Origin: Palsa-506 sp963707065
GTDB taxonomy: Bacteria > Actinomycetota > Actinomycetes > Streptosporangiales > Streptosporangiaceae
NCBI GenBank assembly: GCA_963707065.1
Contig: CAVPPJ010000058.1
Coordinates: 1-64,000 of the forward strand
Direction: 5' to 3'
Length of the DNA: 64,000 nt
The notes under the pieces were generated by a model, which saw nothing but the letters and a program-made list of their open reading frames with translations, was not told the DNA's origin and made no database searches. Every line of letters starts with the position of its first letter. Position 1 is the first letter of the stretch. This document shows, piece by piece, positions 17,582-25,199 of the stretch. Made by a program: the position numbers and the translations under genes.

Positions 17582-17636
17582 GCCCGTCAAGGTGAATTTG
17601 AGCGGCTCCAACCCGCCTCATTTCACATTGACGGGC
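17582..17636. terminator. Bidirectional terminator hairpin between convergent genes
   Basis: GCCCGTCAAGGTGAA at 17582-17596 pairs with 17622-17636 with one mismatch, and the inner bases extend the stem with one bulge. It sits between the stop codons of the padR-operon membrane protein and the ECF42 sigma gene. Confidence 0.7.
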
Positions 17637-17657
17637 TTCACGATCCGCCTGGCGATG

Positions 17658-18953
17658 TCAGGAGGGCGGCTGGCCGGGCGGCCCGGCAGCGTGCCTGGTG
17701 CCCGCGCTGAGCCGGGCGGCCTGCAGGGTCAGGTAATGCTGCTCCGGAATGCTCGTCGTGCGGCCCGCCGCGGCCCGATAGTGCGCTATGGCGGCGACGG
17801 TGTCGCCGGCCATCTCGAAGAGATGAGCGCGCACGGCGTCGAGCCGGTAGTGGCCGGCCAGCGGCTCGTCGAGCGCCTCCAGCAGCGTCAGGCCGGCCGC
17901 AGGACCATCGACCATGGCCGCGGCGATAGCCCGGTTGAGCGCCACCATCGGGTTGCCGGTCATCCGCTCAAGCAGCCCGTACAGGGCAAGGATCTGCCGC
18001 CAGTCCGTGTCCTCGACGCGCGCTGCCTGGTCGTGGATGGCCGCGATGACGGCCTGCAGCTGATATTCGCCGACCGCTCCGGTGGCCACCGCCGCGGAGA
18101 TCAGCGTGACCCCCTCGGCGATCAGCCGCTGATCCCACAGCGTCCGGTCCTGCTCCGCCAGCGGGATCAGCTCGCCGTCCGCGCGGGCACGAGCAGGCCG
18201 CCTGGCGTCAGTGAGCAGCATCAGCGCCAGCAGGCCGGCCACTTCGCCGTCACCGGGCAGCATCCGGTGGACCATCCTGGCCAGCCGGATGGCCTCGCCG
18301 GACAGCTCGATGCGATGCAGGTCGCGGCCGACGCTGCTGGCGTACCCCTCATTGAAGATCAGGTACAGCACATGCAGCACCGATCGCCTGCGCTGCGCCC
18401 ATTCGTCGTCGCCGGCCGGCTGCCGGAATTGCGCTCCCGAGCTCTTGATCCGCTGTTTCGCCCGGCTGATCCGCTGCGCCATCGTGGCTTCCGGCACCAG
18501 GAACGCGTTCGCGATCTCGGCCGTGGTCAGGCCGCCGACCGCGCGCAGCGTCAGCGCGATCGCGGAGGCGGCCGTCAGCGCGGGATGGCAGCACAGGAAC
18601 AGCAGGCTCAGGGTGTCATCACGATCGGAAACGTCCACGGCCGGCGGCTCCCGTGCCGCGGCGAGCCGCTCGCGGCGTCTCCTGGCCTGCTCGCTGCGGA
18701 ACCGGTCGGTCTGCTGGCGCACGGCGACCTGGATCAGCCAGGCCCGCGGGTTCGCCGGCAGTCCCTCAGCGGGCCAGTGCAGCGCGGCCGCGAGCAGCGC
18801 CTCCTGCACGGCGTCCTCGGCCGCGTCGAAATCACCGAACCGCCGGATGACCGTGCCGAGGACCTGCGGCGCCAGTTCGCGCAGCAGGTCCTCGATCGCT
18901 GTTCCCGGGTTCAGGCCGCCGTTCCCTGGTTCAGCCGCCGTTCCTGAGTTCAC
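17658..18953 (-). CDS. ECF42-type RNA polymerase sigma factor
   Basis: 431 aa. The N-terminal 190 residues hold sigma regions 2 and 4 (FDAAEDAVQEALLAAALHWP; GLTTAEIANAFLVPEATMAQRISRAKQRI). The long C-terminal extension is rich in helical repeats (VLYLIFNEGYASS, then TPR-like segments to residue 420), diagnostic of the ECF41/42-like long sigma factors. In this group the extension replaces an anti-sigma factor and controls activity. The gene overlaps the upstream DGPF/YCII gene by four bases, the standard partner of ECF42. Its target is usually the DGPF gene itself, with roles proposed in stress and secondary metabolism. Confidence 0.9.
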   Translation of the reverse strand: MNSGTAAEPGNGGLNPGTAIEDLLRELAPQVLGTVIRRFGDFDAAEDAVQEALLAAALHWPAEGLPANPRAWLIQVAVRQQTDRFRSEQARRRRERLAAAREPPAVDVSDRDDTLSLLFLCCHPALTAASAIALTLRAVGGLTTAEIANAFLVPEATMAQRISRAKQRIKSSGAQFRQPAGDDEWAQRRRSVLHVLYLIFNEGYASSVGRDLHRIELSGEAIRLARMVHRMLPGDGEVAGLLALMLLTDARRPARARADGELIPLAEQDRTLWDQRLIAEGVTLISAAVATGAVGEYQLQAVIAAIHDQAARVEDTDWRQILALYGLLERMTGNPMVALNRAIAAAMVDGPAAGLTLLEALDEPLAGHYRLDAVRAHLFEMAGDTVAAIAHYRAAAGRTTSIPEQHYLTLQAARLSAGTRHAAGPPGQPPS

Positions 18954-19348
18954 GACTCGGTGCTGGGCGTGCCCATCACCTGCCGTACCTCGATCTGCTG
19001 CCTGATCGGCGCGCCGCCGGGACCTGGCGCGGCCGAGGCCTGCGCGGCGATCTCGATCGCCCGCGCCTCCGACTCGACGTCCACCATCCGGTAGCCGGCC
19101 AGCAGTTCCTTGGACTCCGGGAACGGGCCGTCGGTCACGACCGGGGCGCCCGGGCCGTCGAAGGTCACGAACCTGGCCAGCTCGGGACCCGCGAGCCCCT
19201 GGGCGTCGATGAGCTCACCGAGGCTGGTGAGCTCCTCGTTCAGCGCCACCTGGAAGTCGATGTGCGCCTTGATGTCCTCGGGTGCCCAGTTCGCTATGGG
19301 CTGCATGCCCGCGGGCCCGGCGTAATTCTGCAGCAACATGAATCTCAT
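18950..19348 (-). CDS. DGPF/YCII-related domain protein, ECF42 partner
   Basis: 132 aa alpha-beta barrel protein. The family name motif appears as TDGPFPESKELLAGYRMVD, and the protein begins MRFMLLQNYAG like relatives. ATG 19348 follows GAGGAG by six bases. It is co-translated with the ECF42 sigma gene through a 4-base overlap. The biochemical role is not established; some members may bind small ligands or act as partners of the sigma factor's C-terminal extension. Confidence 0.87.
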   Translation of the reverse strand: MRFMLLQNYAGPAGMQPIANWAPEDIKAHIDFQVALNEELTSLGELIDAQGLAGPELARFVTFDGPGAPVVTDGPFPESKELLAGYRMVDVESEARAIEIAAQASAAPGPGGAPIRQQIEVRQVMGTPSTES

Positions 19349-19577
19349 GCCTGACTCCTCATCACCTACTGCGCCCAGCTTGGCGCACTCACGGGTAAGA
19401 CGGGGCACGCGGCTCGTTCTCGACATCCTGGAGATCTCTCCCGTCCTGCGGCGGGTCAAGCAGGCCGGTACCTGGATGGAGGGGCCGCGGCTCGCCACGT
19501 TGCCGCCGGCATAGAGCGGCGGCCCCCTTCCTCGGCATCCTGCGCGCCGGCCTATGTCCGGGCCTTGTCCGCCCCCA

Positions 19578-20273
19578 CTAGGAACTGCCGGGGGTGGTGG
19601 CCAGGCCGTTCTGGTAGGCGATGACCACGAGTTGCGCCCGGTCGCGGGCAGCCAGCTTGATCATTGCCCGGCTCACGTGGGTCTTCGCCGTCAGCGGGCT
19701 GACCACCAGCCGCCCGGCGATCTCGTCGTTGGACAGGCCGGCCGCGACCAGCGACACGACCTCGCGCTCGCGGTCGGTGAGCGAGGCGATGGCGGCCGAC
19801 TGCGCGGCCGGGGGAGCGGCCGCGACGGCCGCGTCCGGCCCGGCGGTCGCCGCCGTGAACGCGCCGATCAGCGCGCGGGTCACGCTGGGCGCGATCAGCG
19901 CGTCGCCGCGGGCGACAACCCGGATGGCCTGCAGCAGGTCCGCTGGCTCGAGGTCCTTCACCAGGAACCCGCTGGCCCCGGCGCGCAGCGCGCCGAACAC
20001 GCTCTCGTCGTCATCGAAGGTGGTCAGCACCACGACGCGGACCGAGGCCAGCCGGGGATCGGAGGTGATCCGCCTGGTGGCGGTGATGCCATCCACCTCG
20101 GGCATCCTCAGGTCCATCAGCACCACGTCGGGACGCAGCTCGCGCGCCAGCGCCACCGCGATGCCGCCGTTCGGTGCCTCGCCGACGATGGTGACGTCCG
20201 GCGCCGAATCCAGCAGCATGCGGAAGCCAGCCCGTAGCAGTGCCTGATCGTCGGCGAGCAGGACCCGGATCAT
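19578..20273 (-). CDS. NarL/FixJ-family response regulator
   Basis: 231 aa. Receiver domain residues 1-120 with acidic pocket (LADDQ) and phospho-acceptor Asp54 (VLMDLRMPEVDG), and the conserved Lys in GFLVKDL. A Gly/Ala linker leads to a LuxR-type helix-turn-helix (SLTDREREVVSLVAAGLSNDE, then LTAKTHVSRAMIK). Its start overlaps the histidine-kinase stop by four bases, so the pair forms one operon. Target genes are unknown; autoregulation is common for this family. Confidence 0.9.
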   Translation of the reverse strand: MIRVLLADDQALLRAGFRMLLDSAPDVTIVGEAPNGGIAVALARELRPDVVLMDLRMPEVDGITATRRITSDPRLASVRVVVLTTFDDDESVFGALRAGASGFLVKDLEPADLLQAIRVVARGDALIAPSVTRALIGAFTAATAGPDAAVAAAPPAAQSAAIASLTDREREVVSLVAAGLSNDEIAGRLVVSPLTAKTHVSRAMIKLAARDRAQLVVIAYQNGLATTPGSS

Positions 20274-21689
20274 CCGGCTGGCCCGGCGGGCGTCGCGGAA
20301 TTAGCACACGTTGCGGAAGCATCCGGCCGGACGGCAGTCGCGGACGCGACGGGCAGCGTGGCCACGACTTCGAAGCCGCCGCTGTCCCGCGGGCCGGCCG
20401 ACAGCCGCCCGCCCACTGCGGCGGCCCGCTCCGACATGCCGTCCAGTCCGTGCCCGCCGGCGTGACCCGGGTGGCCCGCGCCGCCGTCGCCGCCCGCGGC
20501 GGCGCCGCCCGTGACGCCGCTGTTCGTGGCGCCGCTGTTCGTGGCGCCGCTGTTCGCGGCGGGGCCGCCCGTGGCGAGGCCGTTCGCGTTGCCGCCGGAT
20601 GGGCCGATGCCGTCGTCCGTCACCCGGATGGTCAGTGCGTCCGGCGCATAGCGCAGGCACACCGCGGCCCGCGCATCCGGGCCGGCATGCCGGAGCACAT
20701 TGGTGAGCGACTCCTGCAGGATCCGGTAGGCGGCGTGATCAATGCCGGGCGGCAATGGCACCTGCTCGCCCTCGATGGTGACGCTGACTGCGGCCCCGGC
20801 CGCCCGCACGGCATCGCTCAGCGCGCTCAGCCGTTCCAGGCCCGCGGCCCGCAGTTCGGCGGCGTCCACCCCGCCGTCGCCGCGCAGCTGGTCGAGGGTC
20901 AACCGCATATCGGTGAGCGCGCCCTTGCTGGTATCCCTGATCGCGATCAACGCGTCCGTCACTCGCGGGCCGGCTTCCGCGAGGCCAGCGCCCGCGAGGC
21001 GGGTGCTCGCGGAGCCGCCCCCCGGGGCCGCGGACTCCCCGAGCACATGCAGCGCGGAGCCGGCCTGCACGGTGATCGTCGCCATGCTGTGCGCGACGGT
21101 GTCATGCAGCTCGCGGGCGATCCTCAGCCGTTCCTCCGCTACCCGGCGGGCCGTCTCGGACTCGCGTTCCTCCGCCGCCAGCCGGAGCCGGTCCGCGGTT
21201 TCCGCCGCCAGCGCGCGCCTGCTGCGCACCACTTCGCCGAGCATGATGGCAAGGGCGAGGACGACTGCCTGCGGCAGGAAGTCGCTCGCGAGCGTGACCA
21301 GGCCCTCATGCGTCGTCGCGTCCACCACGAGCAGGCCGACCGCCAGGTAGAACACCGGAATGACGATCGTCACCGCCAGGTAGCCGGCCAGCGCGGCGTC
21401 ATAGAGCGGCAACGAGAGCACCGGCGCCGGCGAGATGTTGCGGCGGAAGCCGCTGACGTAGTAGATGAACAGCAGCGCGGAGCAGGCGATTAGCACTTGC
21501 AACGGCCATTTCTGGCGGAAGAGCACCGGGACCGCCAGAATCCGCGCCGAGTACGTACGCGAGCGCGTTCAGCGGGTGCGAGCCCGCTCCGCCGCCGGTG
21601 GCCACGTTGAGTTCGACCACGACGGCCACGATCACCGTGGCGCCGACGTCCACCAGCCGGATCCCCAGCGCGGCGCGGAGTCTTCCCAC
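20270..21689 (-). CDS. Two-component sensor histidine kinase (HisKA_3), split by a +1 frameshift
   Basis: The N-terminal segment (GTG 21689; GRLRAALGIRLVDVGAT) carries the first membrane helix and runs to NALAYVLGA near 21541. There one extra G moves the frame; without it the protein continues ILAVPVLFRQKWPLQV and is open to the stop at 20270. Total length is 3n+1, exactly one surplus base, giving 472 aa. The phospho-acceptor region ELHDTVAHSMATITVQ and the ATPase G-box GHGLDGMSERAAAVGG are intact. A GTG at 21526 inside the gene would yield an N-truncated kinase. It works with the overlapping NarL-type regulator. The signal sensed is unknown. Confidence 0.8.
20511..20555. repeat. Three 15-bp tandem repeats in the kinase ATPase domain
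   Basis: Units GTGACGCCGCTGTTC and two of GTGGCGCCGCTGTTC encode a repeated SGATN linker within the histidine-kinase ATPase lid region. Confidence 0.7.
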
Positions 21690-21695
21690 GCCGTC

Positions 21696-21701
21696 ACCGT
21701 A
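21696..21701 (-). promoter_or_regulatory. -10 element of the histidine-kinase operon (leaderless)
   Basis: TACGGT on the minus strand lies six bases before GTG 21689. This supports 21689 as the true start rather than any internal GTG. Confidence 0.5.
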
Positions 21702-21758
21702 CGCGACCAGCCGCGCAGCGGGAATGGCCGCGCGCGGCCGGAGTGGCAGGATGCGGTG

Positions 21759-22223
21759 ATGACCTTCGACGAGCTGGACGAACGGATCGTCGCGGCCCTC
21801 GTCGACAACGCCAGGGCCACCTACGCGGAGGTCGGGGCCAGCGTCGGCCTGTCCGCGCCCGCGGTCAAGCGGCGAGTCGACCGGCTGCGGGCGTCCGGCG
21901 CCATCACCGGCTTCTCCGCGCGGGTGAACCCGGCCGCGATGGGCTGGACGACGGAGGCGTACGTCGAGCTGTTCTGCCGCGGCCGTACCTCCCCGGCCGA
22001 CATCGCCGCGGCGGTGAGCCGGTACCCGGAGGTCATCGCGGCCGCGACGATCACCGGCGAGGCCAATGCGCTGCTGCACATCAGGGCAGCCGACGTGCGC
22101 CATTTCGAGCGGGTGGTGGAGCGGATCGGCGCGGAGCCGTTCGTTGTGCGCACGCGAAGCGTGATCGTCTTGTCCAGGCTGGTAAACCGTCCGGACGTTC
22201 TCCCGCCGGGTGCCCTGGAATGA
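21759..22223 (+). CDS. Lrp/AsnC-family transcriptional regulator
   Basis: 154 aa. An N-terminal helix-turn-helix (LDERIVAALVDNARATYAEVG, then LSAPAVKRRVDRLRASGAITGF) is followed by a RAM/ACT-like ligand domain (EAYVELFCRGRTSPADIAAAV; AATITGEANALLHIRAADV). It is divergent from the histidine kinase with a 69-base gap. The start ATG sits six bases after CAGGAT, a near-consensus -10. Such regulators respond to amino acids and often control adjacent transport genes; the APC permease downstream is a candidate. Confidence 0.88.
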   Translation: MTFDELDERIVAALVDNARATYAEVGASVGLSAPAVKRRVDRLRASGAITGFSARVNPAAMGWTTEAYVELFCRGRTSPADIAAAVSRYPEVIAAATITGEANALLHIRAADVRHFERVVERIGAEPFVVRTRSVIVLSRLVNRPDVLPPGALE

Positions 22224-22275
22224 GGTGGTCTGGGATGGATCTGGCCGACCGGGAGATGTTCCCAGCCTGATCCGT

Positions 22276-22281
22276 TAAAGT
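22276..22281 (+). promoter_or_regulatory. -10 element of the small membrane protein gene (leaderless)
   Basis: TAAAGT lies seven bases before ATG 22289, without a ribosome-binding site. Confidence 0.45.
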
Positions 22282-22288
22282 CGTCAGC

Positions 22289-22480
22289 ATGTCCGAGCGC
22301 GAGCCCGATACCTCCGCCAGCACCGCCGAATTCCGCGCGTTTGCTACGGCCTCGAACGGCGAGACTGCGTCGCCCTGGTCGATGCGCGCGTCCGGCAAGC
22401 GGGTGGCCCTCCTTACCGTGACCGTCATCGTCGTGGCGGTCGTTCTCGGCTTTATCGCCGTGATGGTCATCAACAAGTAG
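22289..22480 (+). CDS. Small single-pass membrane protein (63 aa)
   Basis: A hydrophilic N-terminal half (MSEREPDTSASTAEFRAFAT) leads into one C-terminal membrane helix (VALLTVTVIVVAVVLGFIAV) ending in INK. Leaderless start behind TAAAGT. It lies 56 bases upstream of the APC permease on the same strand. No family is recognised; the tail-anchored layout suggests a small regulator or subunit, but this is only inference. Confidence 0.6.
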   Translation: MSEREPDTSASTAEFRAFATASNGETASPWSMRASGKRVALLTVTVIVVAVVLGFIAVMVINK

Positions 22481-22536
22481 CCGCCGGACGGGGGCGCCCT
22501 GGGCGCCTCGCGCCGCACCTGCTTATATGACCAGTC

Positions 22537-24393
22537 ATGGCCGCTACGACCAGTGATCACGGGGCGACTGGTGACGACAAGGCGGCCGGTGACAGCGCGG
22601 CCGGTGGTGACAAGCACCGGCTAACGGCCCTTGAAGGGCTGGCCGCGCTCTCCCTCGACGCGCTGTCGTCCGTCGCGTACGGGCCCGAGGCGATCGTCAT
22701 CGTCCTGGCCGCCGCCGGAACCGTCGGCCTGTCCTACACGCTGCCCGTCACCGTGGCGATCGTGGTGCTGCTCGTCGTGCTCGTAGCCTCCTACCGGCAG
22801 GTGATCGCGGCGTTCCCCGGCGGCGGCGGCGCCTACGCGGTGGCAGGCAGGCACCTCGGCAGGCGACCCAGCCTGATCGCGGCCGCGTCACTGATCGTCG
22901 ACTACATCCTGAACGCGGCCGTTGGCGTGTCGGCAGGCGTGGAGGCACTGACCTCGGCGTTCCCTGAGCTTTACCCCGACCGGGTGGTGATCTGCCTGGC
23001 CGTGCTCGCCCTGATCACCGCGGCCAACATGTGGGGCGTCGCCGAGTCAGCCCGGCTGTTCATTGGTCCGACGATCATTTTCATCGTGGCGATCGCCGCC
23101 GTCATCATCGGCGGCCTGATCCGGATGCACCCGGCCGTCCCGGTGGCGCACAACCTGCCGCAGGCGACGGAGACGGTCGGCCTGCTGCTGCTGCTGAAGG
23201 CGTTCGCGTCCGGCTGCTCCGCGCTGACCGGGGTGGAGGCGATCGCGAACGCCGTCCCCTCGTTCCGCAAGCCGCGGGTCCGCCGGGCGCAGCACACCGA
23301 GATGTGGCTGGGCATCCTGCTCGGCGCCATGCTGCTCGGCCTCGCCGTGCTGATCCGCAAGTTCCACGTCGGCCCGTCGCCATCGGAGACCGTCCTGGCT
23401 GAGCTGACCGCCGCCTCGCTCGGCCACAACGTCGCGTTCTACGCGGTGCAGCTGATCACCACCGTGCTGCTGGCGCTCGCCGCGAACACCTCCTTCGGCG
23501 GCCTGCCGGTGCTCGCGTCGCTGCTGGCCAGGGACAATTTCCTGCCGCACCTGTTCTCGCTGCGCGCCGACCGGCAGGTGCACCGTTACGGGGTGGGCGT
23601 GCTCGCGGGCACGGCCGCCGTCCTGCTCGTCGCGTCCAGGGGCGACACCCAGAAGCTGATCCCGCTGTTCGCCATCGGCGTGTTCGTGGGATTCACGCTG
23701 TCCCAGGCGGGCATGGTGCGGCACTGGCATGAGCAGCACAGCCGCGGCTGGCGGCGCCGCGCCGCCATCAACGGCCTGGGCGCCGTGCTGACCGCGGTGG
23801 CACTCGCGGTCGAGCTGCTCAGCAAGTTCACCGAGGGCGCCTGGCTGGTGGTCATCGTCGTCCCGCTGCTCGTGCTGATGTTCAGCCGGGTTCATGTCGC
23901 CTACGACCGGATAGGCGCCCAGCTGCAGATCGGGCAGCGCCCGCCGCCGCCGCGCGAGAGCAGCTCCCTGGTGGTAGTGCCGGTCGGCGGGATGTCACGG
24001 CTGACCGTGGCGGCGGTCTCGGCGGCGCTCTCACTCGGGGACGAGGTCATCGCGGTAACCGTCTGCTTCGGAGACCCCGAGGACACCGAGATGGACGCCC
24101 ACTTCCGCGACCAGTGGGACGCCTGGCACCCGAACGTGCCACTGGTCACGCTGCGCACCGCGCACCGCTCGCTCGCCCCGCCGATCGTGGACTACCTGCG
24201 CACGACCGAGAACGAGGACCGCTATCACCGGCTTGTCGTGCTCATTCCCGAGGTACGGCCCGGCCGGCCCTGGCAGCGGATCCTGTTCAACCAGCGGGGC
24301 TTCGTGCTCGACCGGGCGATCCAGCGCGGCACCGTCAACGTGGTCATCTGCCGGCTGCATTTCAAGCTGTCAGCCATATCCGAAGAGCGCTAG
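22537..24393 (+). CDS. APC-superfamily permease with C-terminal cytosolic domain
   Basis: 618 aa. About twelve membrane helices span residues 30-465, opening with LTALEGLAALSLDALSSVAYGPEAIVIVLA, the typical start of the KUP-like/APC permeases that carry a C-terminal USP-like domain. The hydrophilic C-terminal 150 residues (SSLVVVPVGGMSRLTVAAV; DEVIAVTVCFGD) form an alpha/beta domain. Relatives include potassium or amino-acid importers regulated through this tail. Its position just before kdpE makes a potassium role plausible but unproven. The gene converges with kdpE across a 62-base AT-rich gap. Confidence 0.82.
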   Translation: MAATTSDHGATGDDKAAGDSAAGGDKHRLTALEGLAALSLDALSSVAYGPEAIVIVLAAAGTVGLSYTLPVTVAIVVLLVVLVASYRQVIAAFPGGGGAYAVAGRHLGRRPSLIAAASLIVDYILNAAVGVSAGVEALTSAFPELYPDRVVICLAVLALITAANMWGVAESARLFIGPTIIFIVAIAAVIIGGLIRMHPAVPVAHNLPQATETVGLLLLLKAFASGCSALTGVEAIANAVPSFRKPRVRRAQHTEMWLGILLGAMLLGLAVLIRKFHVGPSPSETVLAELTAASLGHNVAFYAVQLITTVLLALAANTSFGGLPVLASLLARDNFLPHLFSLRADRQVHRYGVGVLAGTAAVLLVASRGDTQKLIPLFAIGVFVGFTLSQAGMVRHWHEQHSRGWRRRAAINGLGAVLTAVALAVELLSKFTEGAWLVVIVVPLLVLMFSRVHVAYDRIGAQLQIGQRPPPPRESSSLVVVPVGGMSRLTVAAVSAALSLGDEVIAVTVCFGDPEDTEMDAHFRDQWDAWHPNVPLVTLRTAHRSLAPPIVDYLRTTENEDRYHRLVVLIPEVRPGRPWQRILFNQRGFVLDRAIQRGTVNVVICRLHFKLSAISEER

Positions 24394-24455
24394 AAGCCGC
24401 CGCCGAACCGTGCCCAGGGGGTGCTAGCAATTCGTAGTTTATCAGTGACTTTGCG

Positions 24456-25181
24456 TTAAATATCCTTGGTGGCTGCTTCCTCCTCGGGCGCTGGCTGGTA
24501 GCGGTATCCCATGCCGGGCTCGGTGATGAGCCAGCGTGGCCGGGCCGGGTCCGGCTCCAGCTTGCGGCGCAGCTGGGCCATGTAGAGCCGGAGGTTGCCG
24601 GCCGCGTCGCCGTAACCGGGCCCCCAGACCTCGGCCAGCAGCTGGCGCTGGCTGAGCAGCTTGCCGGGATGCCGGAGCAGTACCTCCAGCAGATGCCACT
24701 CGGTGGGGGTGAGCCGGACGTCCGCGCCGTCCGCGCCGGGGCCAGCCGCCCGCGTCACGCGCTTGGCGGCGAGGTCGATCACCAGCTCGCCCAGGCGGGC
24801 CTGCGGTACCTCCCCGTCGGGTGCCGCGCGGCGGCTGACGGCGCGGATCCGGGCCAGCAGCTCGTCTATCGCGAACGGCTTGGTCACGTAGTCGTCCGCG
24901 CCCGCGTCCAGTGCCTCCACCTTGTCCGTGCTGTCGGCGCGGCCGGACAGCACGATGATGGGCGCGCTGGTCCAGCCGCGCAGCCCCTGGATAACCTCGA
25001 CGCCATCCAGATCGGGCAGCCCGAGGTCCAGGATGACGACGTCCGGCGGGTGCCTGGCCGCCTCGGCGAGCGCCTGCGCGCCGTCCGCCGCGATGGAGAC
25101 CTCGTAGTGGCGCACCCGCAGGTTAATCCGGAGCGCGCGGAGTATCTGCGGTTCGTCGTCGACGACGAGGACACGGGTCAC
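24456..25181 (-). CDS. kdpE: KdpE-type OmpR-family response regulator
   Basis: 241 aa. Receiver domain with VVDDEPQILRALRINLR, phospho-acceptor Asp52 (LDLGLPDLDG) and the Lys of YVTKPF. The C-terminal winged helix has LTPTEWHLLEVLLRHPGKLL and the KdpE-like LRLYMAQLRRKLEPDPARP. It starts 18 bases after the kdpD stop on the same strand. It activates kdpFABC under potassium limitation or salt stress. A second, similar regulator gene lies between kdpC and kdpD, so this operon has two candidate outputs. Confidence 0.92.
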   Translation of the reverse strand: MTRVLVVDDEPQILRALRINLRVRHYEVSIAADGAQALAEAARHPPDVVILDLGLPDLDGVEVIQGLRGWTSAPIIVLSGRADSTDKVEALDAGADDYVTKPFAIDELLARIRAVSRRAAPDGEVPQARLGELVIDLAAKRVTRAAGPGADGADVRLTPTEWHLLEVLLRHPGKLLSQRQLLAEVWGPGYGDAAGNLRLYMAQLRRKLEPDPARPRWLITEPGMGYRYQPAPEEEAATKDI

Positions 25182-25199
25182 CCCCTCACCGTGTCACGC

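Noticed and set aside
17523..18947. Plus-strand open frame of about 470 codons
   Set aside because: Antisense to the ECF42 sigma gene, which has clear conserved regions.
20240..21493. Plus-strand open frame of about 417 codons
   Set aside because: Antisense to the histidine kinase and without recognisable domains.
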